Of a stretch of DNA of 64,000 nt, positions 51,719-60,906 are shown piece by piece. The translations under genes and the position numbers were made by a program. The stretch is from Streptomyces sp. P3 (GTDB taxonomy: Bacteria > Actinomycetota > Actinomycetes > Streptomycetales > Streptomycetaceae), in contig NZ_CP028369.1 in NCBI RefSeq assembly GCF_003032475.1, positions 5,022,001-5,086,000 of the forward strand, given 5' to 3'. A model generated the notes under the pieces. That model was given only the letters and a program-made list of their open reading frames with translations, made no database searches and had not been told where the DNA came from. Every line of letters starts with the position of its first letter. The first letter of the stretch is position 1.

Positions 51719-52198
51719 ATGACTGCCACCACCCCGCTCGACCCGGTACTGCGCGTCGCTCCCGCCGCACCCGCGGAGGCCGCCGCGCACTTCCGGGCGA
51801 GCCTCGCCTTCCACGCGGACGTGTCCGACGTGGCGGCCGCCCTCGCCGCCGGTGCCCCAGGCTTCGTCGTCCTGGACTCCCGCTCCACGGCCTCCTGGGA
51901 CCAGGGTCACGTCCCGGGCGCCGTCCACCTGCCCACCGCGCTCATCGCCGAGCAGGCCGAACGGCTCCTCGACCGGGACGTGCCGGTGGTGACGTACTGC
52001 TGGGGTCCCGGCTGCGACGGGGCCACCCGGGCCGCCCTCGCCCTCGCCGAACTCGGCTACCGCGTCAAGGAGATGCTCGGCGGATTCGAGTACTGGGTAC
52101 GGGAGGGCTTCGCCTACGAGACCTGGGAGGGCCCCGGGCGGCGCGCCGCCGACCCGCTCACCGCCCCGGTCGGCGACGCGCCGGACTGCGGCTGCTGA
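51719..52198 (+). CDS. Rhodanese-like sulfurtransferase
   Basis: The 159-residue single rhodanese domain has GFVVLDSRSTASWDQGHVPG (CH2A/B elements) and the active-site loop YCWGPGCDGATR with the catalytic Cys. The C-terminus carries a Cys pair (DCGC), which may relay sulfur or bind metal. ATG 51719 has AAAGG upstream. Likely sulfur transfer or thiol chemistry, controlled by the divergent Lrp. Confidence 0.9.
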   Translation: MTATTPLDPVLRVAPAAPAEAAAHFRASLAFHADVSDVAAALAAGAPGFVVLDSRSTASWDQGHVPGAVHLPTALIAEQAERLLDRDVPVVTYCWGPGCDGATRAALALAELGYRVKEMLGGFEYWVREGFAYETWEGPGRRAADPLTAPVGDAPDCGC

Positions 52199-52225
52199 AA
52201 CACACTCAGAAGCGACGAGCCTCTT

Positions 52226-52379
52226 CGCGTCGGCGTGAACCGCTCGCGCGGGAGCGCCTGTTCGGACCGACGGTGCCGGGCCGGCAATTCAGGTTCGACT
52301 TCACGCCGACGCGCACGGCGCTCTCGCCCGCCCGGTCCCGCTTGGTCTCCGGCGACGGGCGCGGGAAGCGTCGGTCCGA
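52226..52379. repeat. Two interleaved perfect inverted repeats between convergent genes
   Basis: CGCGTCGGCGTGAA (52226-52239) pairs with 52300-52313, and TCGGACCGACG (52262-52272) pairs with 52369-52379. Both are exact. Because the second pair starts inside the first and ends outside it, the structures are mutually exclusive or form a pseudoknot. They lie between the rhodanese and DUF885 genes and may terminate both. Confidence 0.65.
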
Positions 52380-52382
52380 GGG

Positions 52383-54086
52383 TCAGAGCTGTGCCAGTTC
52401 GTCCACCAGGTCGTCGAGGCCCAGTGAGCCCTGCGAAAGGGCCGCCATGTGCCACGACTTGAGGTCGAAGGCGTCGCCCCGCCGCTCGCGGGCCCTCTCC
52501 CGTCCGAGCAGCCAGGCCCGCTCGCCCAGCTTGTAGCCGATGGCCTGGCCGGGGATCGTCAGATAGCGGGTGAGCTCGCTCTCGACGAAGTCCGCGGGAC
52601 GGCTGCTGTGCGCGCCGAAGAACTCCTGCGCCAGCTCCGGCGTCCAGCGCTCGCCCGGGTGGAAGGGCGAGTCGGCCGGGATCGGCAGCTCCAGGTGCAT
52701 GCCGATGTCGATGACGACCCGCACCGCGCGCATCATCTGCGCGTCCAGGTAGCCGAGCCGTTGCTCCGCGTCCGTGAGGAAGCCCAGCTCGTCCATCAGG
52801 CGCTCCGCGTACAGCGCCCAGCCCTCGGCGTTGGCGCTCACGATGCCGACGGACGCCTGGTAGCGGGAGAGGTCCCCGGCGACGTGCGCCCACTGCGCGA
52901 GCTGGAGGTGATGGCCGGGGACGCCCTCGTGGTACCAGGTGGAGACCAGGTCGTAGGCCGGGAAGCGGGTCTGTCCCATGGTCGGCAGCCAGGTGCGGCC
53001 CGGCCGTGAGAAGTCCTCGGAGGGAGGCGTGTAGTAGGGGGCGGCGGCGCTCCCCGCCGGGGCGATCCGCGACTCCACCTTCCGCACCCGCTCGGCGAGT
53101 TCGAAGTGGGTGCCGTCGAGGGCTTCGATCGCCCGGTCCATCAGGCCCTGCAGCCAGTCGCGGACCTCGTCCACGCCCTCGATGTGCCGGCCGTGCTCGT
53201 CGAGGTGGGCCAGCGCCACCCAGGGCGTCCGCGCCCCCGGCAGGATCTTCTCCGCCTCCTTCTTCATCTCGGCGAGCAGCCGGTGGTACTCCGCCCAGCC
53301 GTACGCGTAGGCCTCGTCGAGATCGAGGTCGGTGCCGTTGTAGTAGCGCGACCAGCGGGCGTAGCGCTCACGGCCGACGGTGTCCGGCGCGCCCTCGATC
53401 GTCGGCGCGTACACGTCGCGGACCCAGTCGCGCAGCCGCACGACCGCCGCCGTGGCCGCGCGCGCCGCCTCGTCCAGCTCCGCGCGCAGGGCGTCCGGCC
53501 GCGACCCGGCGCCGGCGGACACGAACTCCTCGAACCAGCCGCGGCCCTCGCCGTCCGCGTCCGACCACTGCGTGAGCTGCTCGACGAAGGTGGCGGTCGG
53601 CCGCGGGGCGGCGTGGAGCTTGCGTTCCAGGCCCAGCGTCAGCGACTCGCGGTAGCCCGCGAGCGCCGCCGGCACGGCACGCAGCCGCTCGGCGATCGCC
53701 GTCCAGTCCTCGTCGGTCCGGCTGGGCGTGACGGTGAACACCTCGCGCACATGGTGTGCGGGCGTGGCCATGTTGCCGACGGTGCGGAGCGCCTCGTCGG
53801 CGTCCTGCACGGCGAGCTGTGCGGTCAGACGCTCACGCAGCAGGCGTGCGCACCGGCGCTCGATGTCACTGTCCGCGCCGGGCCTGCGCTCCGCCTCGTC
53901 GAGCTTCGCCAGGGTGTCCCGCGCGAGCTGCGCGAGCGCCTCCTGGCCCGCGGGCGAGAAGTCGGGCAGACGGCTCGAACTCTCCGGCACGCCGAGGTAG
54001 GTGCCGGTCACCGGGTCGAGGGCGATGAGGTCGTCGACATAGGCGTCGGCGATCTCGCGGGGAAGCGGGTTGGTGGTGTGTGACAT
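52383..54086 (-). CDS. DUF885-family metallopeptidase-like protein
   Basis: The 567-residue protein carries the family zinc motif HEGVPGHHLQLA (about residue 345) and a downstream Glu-rich ANAEGWALYAERLMDELG, the expected third ligand region. DUF885 proteins are predicted M2/M32-like peptidases, usually cytoplasmic; there is no signal peptide here. ATG 54086 has GGAG upstream. Substrate unknown. Confidence 0.9.
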   Translation of the reverse strand: MSHTTNPLPREIADAYVDDLIALDPVTGTYLGVPESSSRLPDFSPAGQEALAQLARDTLAKLDEAERRPGADSDIERRCARLLRERLTAQLAVQDADEALRTVGNMATPAHHVREVFTVTPSRTDEDWTAIAERLRAVPAALAGYRESLTLGLERKLHAAPRPTATFVEQLTQWSDADGEGRGWFEEFVSAGAGSRPDALRAELDEAARAATAAVVRLRDWVRDVYAPTIEGAPDTVGRERYARWSRYYNGTDLDLDEAYAYGWAEYHRLLAEMKKEAEKILPGARTPWVALAHLDEHGRHIEGVDEVRDWLQGLMDRAIEALDGTHFELAERVRKVESRIAPAGSAAAPYYTPPSEDFSRPGRTWLPTMGQTRFPAYDLVSTWYHEGVPGHHLQLAQWAHVAGDLSRYQASVGIVSANAEGWALYAERLMDELGFLTDAEQRLGYLDAQMMRAVRVVIDIGMHLELPIPADSPFHPGERWTPELAQEFFGAHSSRPADFVESELTRYLTIPGQAIGYKLGERAWLLGRERARERRGDAFDLKSWHMAALSQGSLGLDDLVDELAQL

Positions 54087-54119
54087 GCGCTCCATCCTCG
54101 TACGGCGAGGCGGCGCGCG

Positions 54120-54611
54120 TCACGGGACTTGTCCCGAACCCGTCGGCGGCAACAGCGGTCCGCACTCCCACTGCTGGAAGATCAGCCGTGTCTCGACACG
54201 GGCCACCTCACGCCGCGAGGTGAACTCGTCGAGCACGAGGCGCTGCAGATCCGCCATGTCCGCGACGGCCACATGGACGAGATAGTCGTCGGGTCCCGTG
54301 AGGTGGAAGACGGTCAGTGCCTCCGGCATCGCCCGAATCCGTTCCACGAACGGCCCGACCAGCTCCCGTCGGTGCGGGCGGACCTGCACCGACAGCAGCG
54401 CCTGCAGACCCCGTCCCAACTTGGCCGGATCGAGCCGCAGCTGATGCCCGAGGATCACCCCCGAGCGGCGCAGCCGCGTCACCCGGTCCAGGCACGTCGA
54501 CGGCGCGACGCCGACCTGCGCGGCGAGGTCGCGGTAGGTGGTCCGGGCGTCGTTCTGCAGCAGCCGCAGCAGCTGGAGATCGACCGGGTCCAGTACGACG
54601 GATTCGGCCAT
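54120..54611 (-). CDS. Lrp/AsnC-family regulator
   Basis: The 163-residue protein has an AsnC HTH (LRLLQNDARTTYRDLAAQVG and APSTCLDRVTRLRRSGVI) and a RAM domain (VFHLTGPDDYLVHVAVADMA). It is divergent from a Cys/Met-metabolism PLP enzyme with only 42 bp between starts; regulation of that enzyme by a sulfur amino acid is the usual arrangement. Followed by the DUF885 gene on the same strand. Confidence 0.93.
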   Translation of the reverse strand: MAESVVLDPVDLQLLRLLQNDARTTYRDLAAQVGVAPSTCLDRVTRLRRSGVILGHQLRLDPAKLGRGLQALLSVQVRPHRRELVGPFVERIRAMPEALTVFHLTGPDDYLVHVAVADMADLQRLVLDEFTSRREVARVETRLIFQQWECGPLLPPTGSGQVP

Positions 54612-54653
54612 CTGTCGAACGTAGCACGGAGTCTGCCGCCGATCACCCGTCCG

Positions 54654-55970
54654 ATGTTCACTCTGCCGTCCATGGACTCAACCGCTGCGAGCACGCACGC
54701 GTACGACGGCGTACGCACGTACGGAGCGCCCCGCGCACGGGCACGGGCACTGGCCACCGAGGCCGTGCACGCCGGACGGGACGACCTGGCCCGGCAGGGT
54801 CTGCACGCCCCGCCGATCGACCTGTCCACCACCTACCCCTCCTACGACAGCCGCGCCGAGGCCGCTCGCATCGACGCGTTCGCCGCGACCGGGGCGCAGC
54901 CGGACGGCCCGCCCGTCTACGGACGGCTGGGCAACCCGACGGTGGCACGCTTCGAGACGGCGCTGGCCCGCCTCGAAGGCGCCGAGAGCGCGGTCGCCTT
55001 CGCCAGCGGGATGGCGGCGCTGACGGCGGTGCTGCTGGCGCGCGCCTCGGCCGGACTGCGGCACGTCGTGGCCGTGCGCCCGCTCTACGGGTGCAGCGAC
55101 CATCTGCTGACGGCGGGGCTGCTCGGCTTGGAGGTCACCTGGACCGACCCCGCCGGGATCGCGGACGCGCTTCGCCCGGACACCGGGCTGGTCATGGTCG
55201 AGTCGCCCGCCAACCCGACGCTCGCCGAGGTCGATCTGCGGGCGGTCGCGCACGCCTGCGGCTCGGTCCCGCTGCTCGCCGACAACACCTTCGCCACGCC
55301 GGTGCTGCAGCGGCCGGTGGAGCGGGGAGCCCGACTGGTCCTGCACAGCGCCACCAAGTACCTCGGCGGCCACGGGGACGTTCTCGGCGGCGTCGTCGCC
55401 TGTGACGAGGAGTTCGCGGGGCAGCTGCGGCAGATACGTTTCGCCACCGGCGGCGTGCTCCATCCGCTGGCCGGGTACCTGCTGCTGCGCGGCCTGGCGA
55501 CGCTGCCGGTACGGGTGCGGGCCGCCTCCGCGACCGCCGCCGAGCTGGCCCGCCGGCTGGCCGCGGACCCGCGGATCGCCCGCGTGCACTATCCGCGGAT
55601 CGGCGGCGCGATGGTCGCCTTCGAGGTCGGCGGAGACCCGCACGGGGTGATCGCGGGCGTCCGTCTGATCACCCCGGCGGTGAGTCTCGGCAGCGTGGAC
55701 ACGCTCATCCAGCACCCGGCGTCGATCAGCCACCGCATCGTGGACGCGGCGGAACGCCGGGGCGCGGGCGTGAGCGACCGGCTGCTGCGGCTGTCGGTCG
55801 GGCTGGAGGACGTCGAGGACCTGTGGGGGGATCTGGACCGGGCGCTCGACGGGGCCGGGCCGGTGCACGAAGGGGGAGCGGAAGGGGCCAACGAAGGGGA
55901 AGCGGAAGGCCGGGACGAACGGGTGGGGGAGACGGTTCTCCGGTCCGGGCGGGGCGCAGCCGCGGTGTGA
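54654..55970 (+). CDS. Cys/Met-metabolism PLP-dependent lyase or synthase
   Basis: The 438-residue enzyme belongs to the cystathionine gamma-synthase/methionine gamma-lyase group: YGRLGNPTVARFETALARLE, PLYGCSDHLL, the Asp of LADNTFATPVLQRP, and the PLP Lys in HSATKYLGGHGD. The active-site Tyr/Cys region is YGCSD. After ARVHYPRIGGAMVAFEVGG the usual 20-25-residue HPGHELA insert is absent. The C-terminus has an extra 40-residue Gly/Glu-rich tail. Methionine gamma-lyase or cystathionine lyase are both possible. ATG 54654 lacks a ribosome site; ATG 54672 is an alternative. Confidence 0.85.
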   Translation: MFTLPSMDSTAASTHAYDGVRTYGAPRARARALATEAVHAGRDDLARQGLHAPPIDLSTTYPSYDSRAEAARIDAFAATGAQPDGPPVYGRLGNPTVARFETALARLEGAESAVAFASGMAALTAVLLARASAGLRHVVAVRPLYGCSDHLLTAGLLGLEVTWTDPAGIADALRPDTGLVMVESPANPTLAEVDLRAVAHACGSVPLLADNTFATPVLQRPVERGARLVLHSATKYLGGHGDVLGGVVACDEEFAGQLRQIRFATGGVLHPLAGYLLLRGLATLPVRVRAASATAAELARRLAADPRIARVHYPRIGGAMVAFEVGGDPHGVIAGVRLITPAVSLGSVDTLIQHPASISHRIVDAAERRGAGVSDRLLRLSVGLEDVEDLWGDLDRALDGAGPVHEGGAEGANEGEAEGRDERVGETVLRSGRGAAAV

Positions 55971-55976
55971 CGGCAT

Positions 55977-56018
55977 GCGGGCGGGACCGGCGGCACTGCA
56001 CCCGCCGGTCCCGCCCGC
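55977..56018. terminator. Perfect 17-bp hairpin between convergent genes
   Basis: Arms 55977-55993 and 56002-56018 (arm core GGGACCGGCGG) are exact reverse complements with an 8-nt loop, between the PLP-enzyme gene and the ACT-GNAT gene. Probably bidirectional. Confidence 0.8.
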
Positions 56019-56118
56019 CCTACGTCGTCGGTCTGCGCTTCCGTCGCCCGTCGCCCGTCGCCCGGTGACCGGGACCCGGCACCTGGCACCGGCTCGTTCC
56101 TCGTTCGTGGACGGACGT

Positions 56119-57540
56119 TCAGTCGCGGCGGGCGTGTTCCTCGTGCCGCTGCTCGGACGTCGCCCGTGCAGCGCCGGTCTTCTCCAGGCGGGCGGTGACG
56201 ACCAGGGTCCCTTCCTCGATCTGGTAGTCGAGGGGCAGTCCGAGGCCGCGCATCGCGGCGACCATGCCGGTGTTGGAGGCCTGTGTCACGGCGTACACGC
56301 TTCCGCAGCCCGCCTCCCCGGCCATCGCCACCAGCCGGCCGAGCAGTTCGGCGCCGATGCCGCGCCGCTGCCAGCCGTCCTCGACGAGCAGCGCGACCTC
56401 CGTCTCGTCGCCGTCCCACAACAGGTGGCCGAGGCCGACGATGCGGCCGGACGGCGTCTGTGCGGCGAGGGTGCGGCCGAAGCGCGGGCTGAGCAGATGG
56501 CCGAGGTAGCGGTCCGCGTCGCCGACCGGCCCGTGGTAGCGCATCCGGAGGGTGCGCGCCGAGCACCGCTCGTGCATGTCCTTCGCCGCCGTCACGTCAC
56601 CGGTGTCCGCCCGGCGCACGGTGATGTCCTCGCCCTCGGACAGCGTCAGGACGTCCTGGCCGCGCGGGACCCGCGGGCCGAGCCGGGCGTCCAGCTCCAC
56701 CAGCGCACGCGCGCGGGCGAACTCGGTCGGGGTGAACGGCAGATACGGCCGCTCCACCGAGATCACACCGCCGTCCGGGGTCGGCAGGCGCATCACGGTG
56801 TCCTCCAGCACGCCTTCCGCCGGCACACCCGCCGTTCCCGCGTCGCCCTGGCCGGAGGCCGCGGGCAGCGAGCGGATGGTGCAGCGGCCGAGCAACCGCC
56901 TCAGCGCGAGCGGCAGTTCCGCGGCGTCGAGGGCGGTACGGGTGGCCAGCTGCAGAACCCGGGTCGGCGCGTCCACCAGGTCGTGGGCGTCGGCCCGCTC
57001 GATCCAGGTGGCGCGACCGCCCCCCAGCGCCACGGCCCGGTTGATCTCGCCCGCCGTGAGTCCGCCGGGGGCCCGCAGCAGGAACTCGTCCACGGTGTCC
57101 GCGCCCAGCGGGTGCGTCTGCAGGCTCAGGATGTCCACCCGGCGCTCGGCAAGCGCCGCACAGAGCGCGGCCAGTGACCCCGGGGCGTCCTGCACCGTCG
57201 TCCGCATCCGCCACAGGGTGCTCTCCTCGTCGACCGGCGAGGGGGACGCGGTCGGCCCGGCCTGCGGCTCCTCGGAGCGCGGCCGGGCGCCGGTATCGCC
57301 GGCGGGCGGCGCATGGCCGTGGCGGCGTGCCCACCAGGTGTGGAACCCGGCCGTGGCGACGAGTGCCGCCGCCGACACCGCCAGCAGCACCGGGCCGTCC
57401 GGACCGTGGCCCACCAGGTTCGCCACTCCGTCGGCCACCGCGACGGCCGTGAAGAGCGCGGCGAGTTCCACGACGTCCCGCCGCCAGTGGTGCACCGGGC
57501 GTCCGCGCCTCGCGCGCACATGAGTCAGGTCTCGAGTCAT
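56119..57540 (-). CDS. Membrane-anchored ACT plus GNAT acetyltransferase
   Basis: The 473-residue protein starts at ATG 57540. Two membrane helices (about residues 22-65) precede a Pro/Ser-rich linker, an ACT-like domain (MRTTVQDAPGSLAALCAALA, about 110-180), and a C-terminal GNAT fold with the acetyl-CoA loop EDGWQRRGIGAELLGRLVAM. ACT domains bind amino acids, so an amino-acid-regulated acetyltransferase at the membrane is inferred; some actinobacterial GNATs acetylate acyl-CoA synthetases. Target unknown. No ribosome site precedes the start. Confidence 0.8.
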   Translation of the reverse strand: MTRDLTHVRARRGRPVHHWRRDVVELAALFTAVAVADGVANLVGHGPDGPVLLAVSAAALVATAGFHTWWARRHGHAPPAGDTGARPRSEEPQAGPTASPSPVDEESTLWRMRTTVQDAPGSLAALCAALAERRVDILSLQTHPLGADTVDEFLLRAPGGLTAGEINRAVALGGGRATWIERADAHDLVDAPTRVLQLATRTALDAAELPLALRRLLGRCTIRSLPAASGQGDAGTAGVPAEGVLEDTVMRLPTPDGGVISVERPYLPFTPTEFARARALVELDARLGPRVPRGQDVLTLSEGEDITVRRADTGDVTAAKDMHERCSARTLRMRYHGPVGDADRYLGHLLSPRFGRTLAAQTPSGRIVGLGHLLWDGDETEVALLVEDGWQRRGIGAELLGRLVAMAGEAGCGSVYAVTQASNTGMVAAMRGLGLPLDYQIEEGTLVVTARLEKTGAARATSEQRHEEHARRD

Positions 57541-57761
57541 GCAGCCACTGTGGAGGAACCGTGTTGCGTGATCACGAACGATGTGTGACCGGAGGGTAAA
57601 GGATGCTAATGCCCGTTTTGTTGAGCCTTTCATCACCCTGTGGCACACGATCCGCCGGCCGCCGCCCGCCCTCCCGGCATCGGCCGGCGGACGCGCCGAC
57701 GGAGCCGCGCGCCGGGCGACAACTCCGGTGCGCGGCACGGGCCGGGCCGCGGGACGGCGGG

Positions 57762-59347
57762 TTACTGCCCGACCAGTCCCGGGTGCAGCACCTTCGTGAA
57801 CAGCACGGAGCCGTCCTGCTCGCGCAGCCGCACCGTCAACTCCCCGCTGTCGCCGTCGATGTCGACCTCACCGAAGAACTGGTAGCCGCCCGCGGGCGAC
57901 ACGTTCGACACGGTCGGCGCCTTCACGAACACCCGCTCGGGTCCGAACGTGCCGTCCAGCGCGCTGGCGGGGAAGGCGCCCGCGTTGAGCGGCCCGGAGA
58001 CGAACTCCCAGAACGGCTCGAAGTCGGTGAACGCGGCCCGCGACGGCTGGTAGTGCTGCGCCGACGTGTGGTGCACGTCGGCCGTCAGCCACACCGTCCC
58101 GGTGATCCGCCAGTGCTTGACGTAGCGCAGCAGCTCGGCGATCTGCAGCTCGCGGCCCAGCGGCGCGCCCGGGTCGCCCTGCGCCACGGCCTCGATGTTC
58201 GGACGGCCCTCCGTGGTGTCCGGCACGACCAGTCCGAGCGGCATGTCGGCGGCGATCACCTTCCACACCGCGCGCGACCGCGACAACTCGCGTTTGAGCC
58301 ACTCCAGTTGCTCGGCGCCCAGGATGCCCTGCGGGTCCGTGGCCTGGCCGTCGGGCGAGTTGGCGTTGCGGTACGTCCGCATGTCGAGCACGAACACGTC
58401 GAGCAGGGGGCCGTGGCGCACCACGCGGTGGACCCGGCCCTCCCGGGCGCCCGGACGGAGCGTCGAGATCGGGAAGTACTCGCTGAACGCCCGCCGCGCG
58501 CGCCCCGCGAGGACGTCGACGCTCTTCTCCGTGTAGCGGGGGTCGGAGTCGGCGATCACCTCGCCCGGGTACCAGTTGTTGCGGACCTCGTGGTCGTCCC
58601 ACTGGATGATGGACGGTACCCGGGCGTTGAAGCGGCGCAGGTTCTCGTCGAGCAGGTTGTAGCGGAAGTTGCCGCGGAACTCGGCTAGGGTCTCGGCGAC
58701 CTTCGACTTCTCCTCGGTGGTGATGTTGCGCCACAGGCTGCCGTCGGGCAGCGCCTGGGTCGCCGTCAGCGGGCCGTCGGCGTAGACGTTGTCGCCGCTG
58801 CACAGGAAGAAGTCGGGGTCGAGACGCGCCATCGCGTCGTAGATGCGGTAGCCGCCGAGGTCGGGGTTGATGCCCCAGCCCTGGCCGGCGAGGTCCCCGG
58901 ACCACAGGAAGCGCACCCCGCGCCGGCGCCGCTGGGCACGGTGCGAAAGGCCCCGGTCACCGTCTCACCGGTGCGGCGCGGGTCGTCCGGGTCGGCGAGC
59001 AGCACGCGGTAGTGGATCTGCTCGCCGGACGGCAGCCCGCGCAGCCGGAGAGTGCCGGTGAAGTCCGTGCCGGCGCCGAGCAGCGGACCGTGCAGACGGC
59101 GGGCGCCCCGGAACGACTCGGTGGCCGCGGTCTCGACGATCATCCGCGCCGGACGGTCGGACCGCACCCAGACCAGCCCGGAGTCGGACGTCACATCCCC
59201 GCTCTGCACCCCCCAGGCCGCCCTGGGCCGCCCGGACAGCGCGAGTGCGGGAGCCGCACCGACCGCGGTCGGCAGGGTCAGGGCCGCTGAGGCGGCGAGC
59301 GAACCGCGCAGGAGGCTGCGGCGGCCCGGAAGCGGACGGTGGGACAT
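57762..59347 (-). pseudogene. PhoD-like phosphatase gene with a frameshift
   Basis: The first frame (ATG 59347) encodes a Tat signal (GRRSLLRGSLAASAALTLPT) and the PhoD N-terminal domain (WGVQSGDVTSDSGLVWVRSD) to about FRTVPSG. The catalytic domain continues in the next frame as RRGVRFLWSGDLAGQGWGIN, then CSGDNVYADGP, WDDHEVRNNWYPGE and TADVHHTSA, to the stop at 57762. The break is within 58917-58936, a run of GC-rich triplets. If repaired, it would be a secreted Ca/Fe-dependent phosphodiesterase/alkaline phosphatase used in phosphate scavenging. Sequencing error is a real alternative, since all catalytic motifs are intact. Confidence 0.8.
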
Positions 59348-59475
59348 GGAGGGCCTCCAGGGACGGGAACCGGCCGGTGTGCACCGACAGACCTACGCGT
59401 ACGCCGCAGCGTGCACGGAAACCGTGGATGAACAACGGATCGCGCACACAAGGCCGCCGACCGCGGCCCTGCGCG

Positions 59476-59810
59476 TCACCCGCTCGCCATGGCCCGCGCC
59501 ATCAGGCGTACGCCCTCCCGGATGCGTGGGGGCGACAGGTGCGCGTAACCCGGCACGAGGCGTACGGGCCCGTCGTCGTGCGGCACCCGCGCGTGTGTGT
59601 ACCGGCTCAGGGCGCGGACGTCGACGCCCGCGGCGGCCGTCCGGGCGAGGAACCCCTCCTGTCCGTAGCGCTGCGGGAGTTCGGCGATGGCATGCAGTCC
59701 CGCCGCGCCGCCCGACAGCCGCGCCCCGGGCAAGTGCGCGCCGAGCGCGTTCACGACGGCGTCCCGCCGTTCGCGGTAGGCGCGTCGGCACGGGCGCCCG
59801 GTCGCGCGCC
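59476..59810 (-). pseudogene. C-terminal fragment of a MocR/PdxR-type regulator
   Basis: About 110 codons match only the end of a GntR-aminotransferase protein: RRAYRERRDAVVNALGAHLP, GAAGLHAIAELP, RALSRYTHAR and the terminal LVPGYAHLSPPRIREGVRLM. The DNA-binding domain and PLP lysine region are missing. The fragment begins about 10 bp beyond the stop codon of the alpha/beta hydrolase gene (59820), so a deletion joined the two. Confidence 0.68.
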
Positions 59811-59819
59811 CGCGGGGGT

Positions 59820-60650
59820 TCAGCGGCTGCCGTCGAGGATCACGCGCGCGACGAGGGCCGGGTCGTCGTTCATCGGGCAGTGGCCGCAGCCGGGCAGCCG
59901 CACGAGGCGGGCGGCCGGGATGACCTGCTTGGCGCGGACGCCCTGCCGGCGCACGAGCAGCCAGTCGCGGGCGCCCCAGCCGACGGTGACCGGGATGCCG
60001 GGCAGGTCGTCGGTGAACCGGACGGCGGTACCGGCGCGCAGTGTCTGGTCGAACCCGGTGGCCTGGGCCAGGGCCAGCGTCTCGGCGACCACGGCCTCGG
60101 GTGAGCGGCGGCCGGGGCGGGCGTAGATGGTGCTGGTGAGGGCCGTGCGGCCGGCCGCCGTGCGCGCCAGGCGCTCGACGAGGGGCAGCGGCAGCCGACG
60201 GGAGATCTGCCGCATCGTGACCAGCACGCCGAAGGCGTAGCGCCGCTCGGCCTCCGACCAGAACCCGGCCGGGGACAGCGCCGTGACGGACCGTACGAGC
60301 TTCTCGCGGCCGAGTTCCAGGGCGAGCAGGCCACCGAGCGAGTTCCCCGCCACGTGGGGGCGGTCCAGCTCCAGCGCCTCGCAGAAGCCGCCGAACACCG
60401 CGGCCGTGGTGGGCAGGTCGTAGGCGAGCCCGTCCGGCAGGGCGGGGGAGACGCCGAAGCCGGGCAGATCCACGGCGATCACGTCGCGCTCGGCGGCGAG
60501 GATGTCCACGACCGGGTCCCAGGCCTGCCGGTGATGGCCGATGCCGTGCAGCAGGAGGAGCGGTTCACCCCGGCCCACGCGCGCGTAGGAGACCGTGACG
60601 GGCAGCGGGCCCTTGGGGGAGGGGACCGGGAAGGAGACGGTGGCGGGCAT
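59820..60650 (-). CDS. Alpha/beta hydrolase
   Basis: The 276-residue protein starts at ATG 60650, with GAGGAG upstream. Serine-hydrolase elements: oxyanion LLLLHGIGHHRQAW, nucleophile elbow GNSLGG, acid GWGARDWLL, and His in PGCGHCPMND. It resembles haloalkane dehalogenase/esterase-type hydrolases, substrate open. The promoter region contains two palindromes (see 60691-60723). Confidence 0.88.
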   Translation of the reverse strand: MPATVSFPVPSPKGPLPVTVSYARVGRGEPLLLLHGIGHHRQAWDPVVDILAAERDVIAVDLPGFGVSPALPDGLAYDLPTTAAVFGGFCEALELDRPHVAGNSLGGLLALELGREKLVRSVTALSPAGFWSEAERRYAFGVLVTMRQISRRLPLPLVERLARTAAGRTALTSTIYARPGRRSPEAVVAETLALAQATGFDQTLRAGTAVRFTDDLPGIPVTVGWGARDWLLVRRQGVRAKQVIPAARLVRLPGCGHCPMNDDPALVARVILDGSR

Positions 60651-60690
60651 GGGAGCTCCTCGTTCTGACAGCGGGCCGGCAGACGCCGTA

Positions 60691-60723
60691 GACAGCTTGT
60701 CAGCAATTACTACCGGCGGGTAG
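60691..60723. promoter_or_regulatory. Palindromes upstream of the alpha/beta hydrolase gene
   Basis: GACA-GCT-TGTC (60691-60701) and CTACC-GGCG-GGTAG (60710-60723) lie 41-73 bp before the hydrolase start. The second, with flanking TTA, resembles TetR-type operators of lipid-metabolism genes. No TetR gene is adjacent. Confidence 0.45.
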
Positions 60724-60794
60724 CCCTTCGCGTAATCCTGCCATTCCGGACGTGTAGCGAGCGCTTTCCCCGCGGCCGCCACAGGGTTGGAGGA

Positions 60795-60829
60795 TTGGTA
60801 TTGACCAAGGGTGGGGGCCGTCCTATGGT
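60795..60829 (+). promoter_or_regulatory. GntR gene promoter with overlapping operator
   Basis: TTGACC (60801-60806), a 17-nt spacer and TATGGT (60824-60829) form a strong vegetative promoter. The inverted repeat TTGGT-ATTG-ACCAA (60795-60808) covers the -35 element and matches the TGGT-N4-ACCA form of DasR/HutC-subfamily GntR sites. Autorepression is the natural reading. The leader from about 60836 to 60906 is relatively AT-rich. Confidence 0.7.
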
Positions 60830-60906
60830 CGCGAGAGAAGTACAACAACCTTTAATAAACAAGGGCGCGAAAACGCCGCCGGATCACGGCGATTGCGGAG
60901 GACAGG

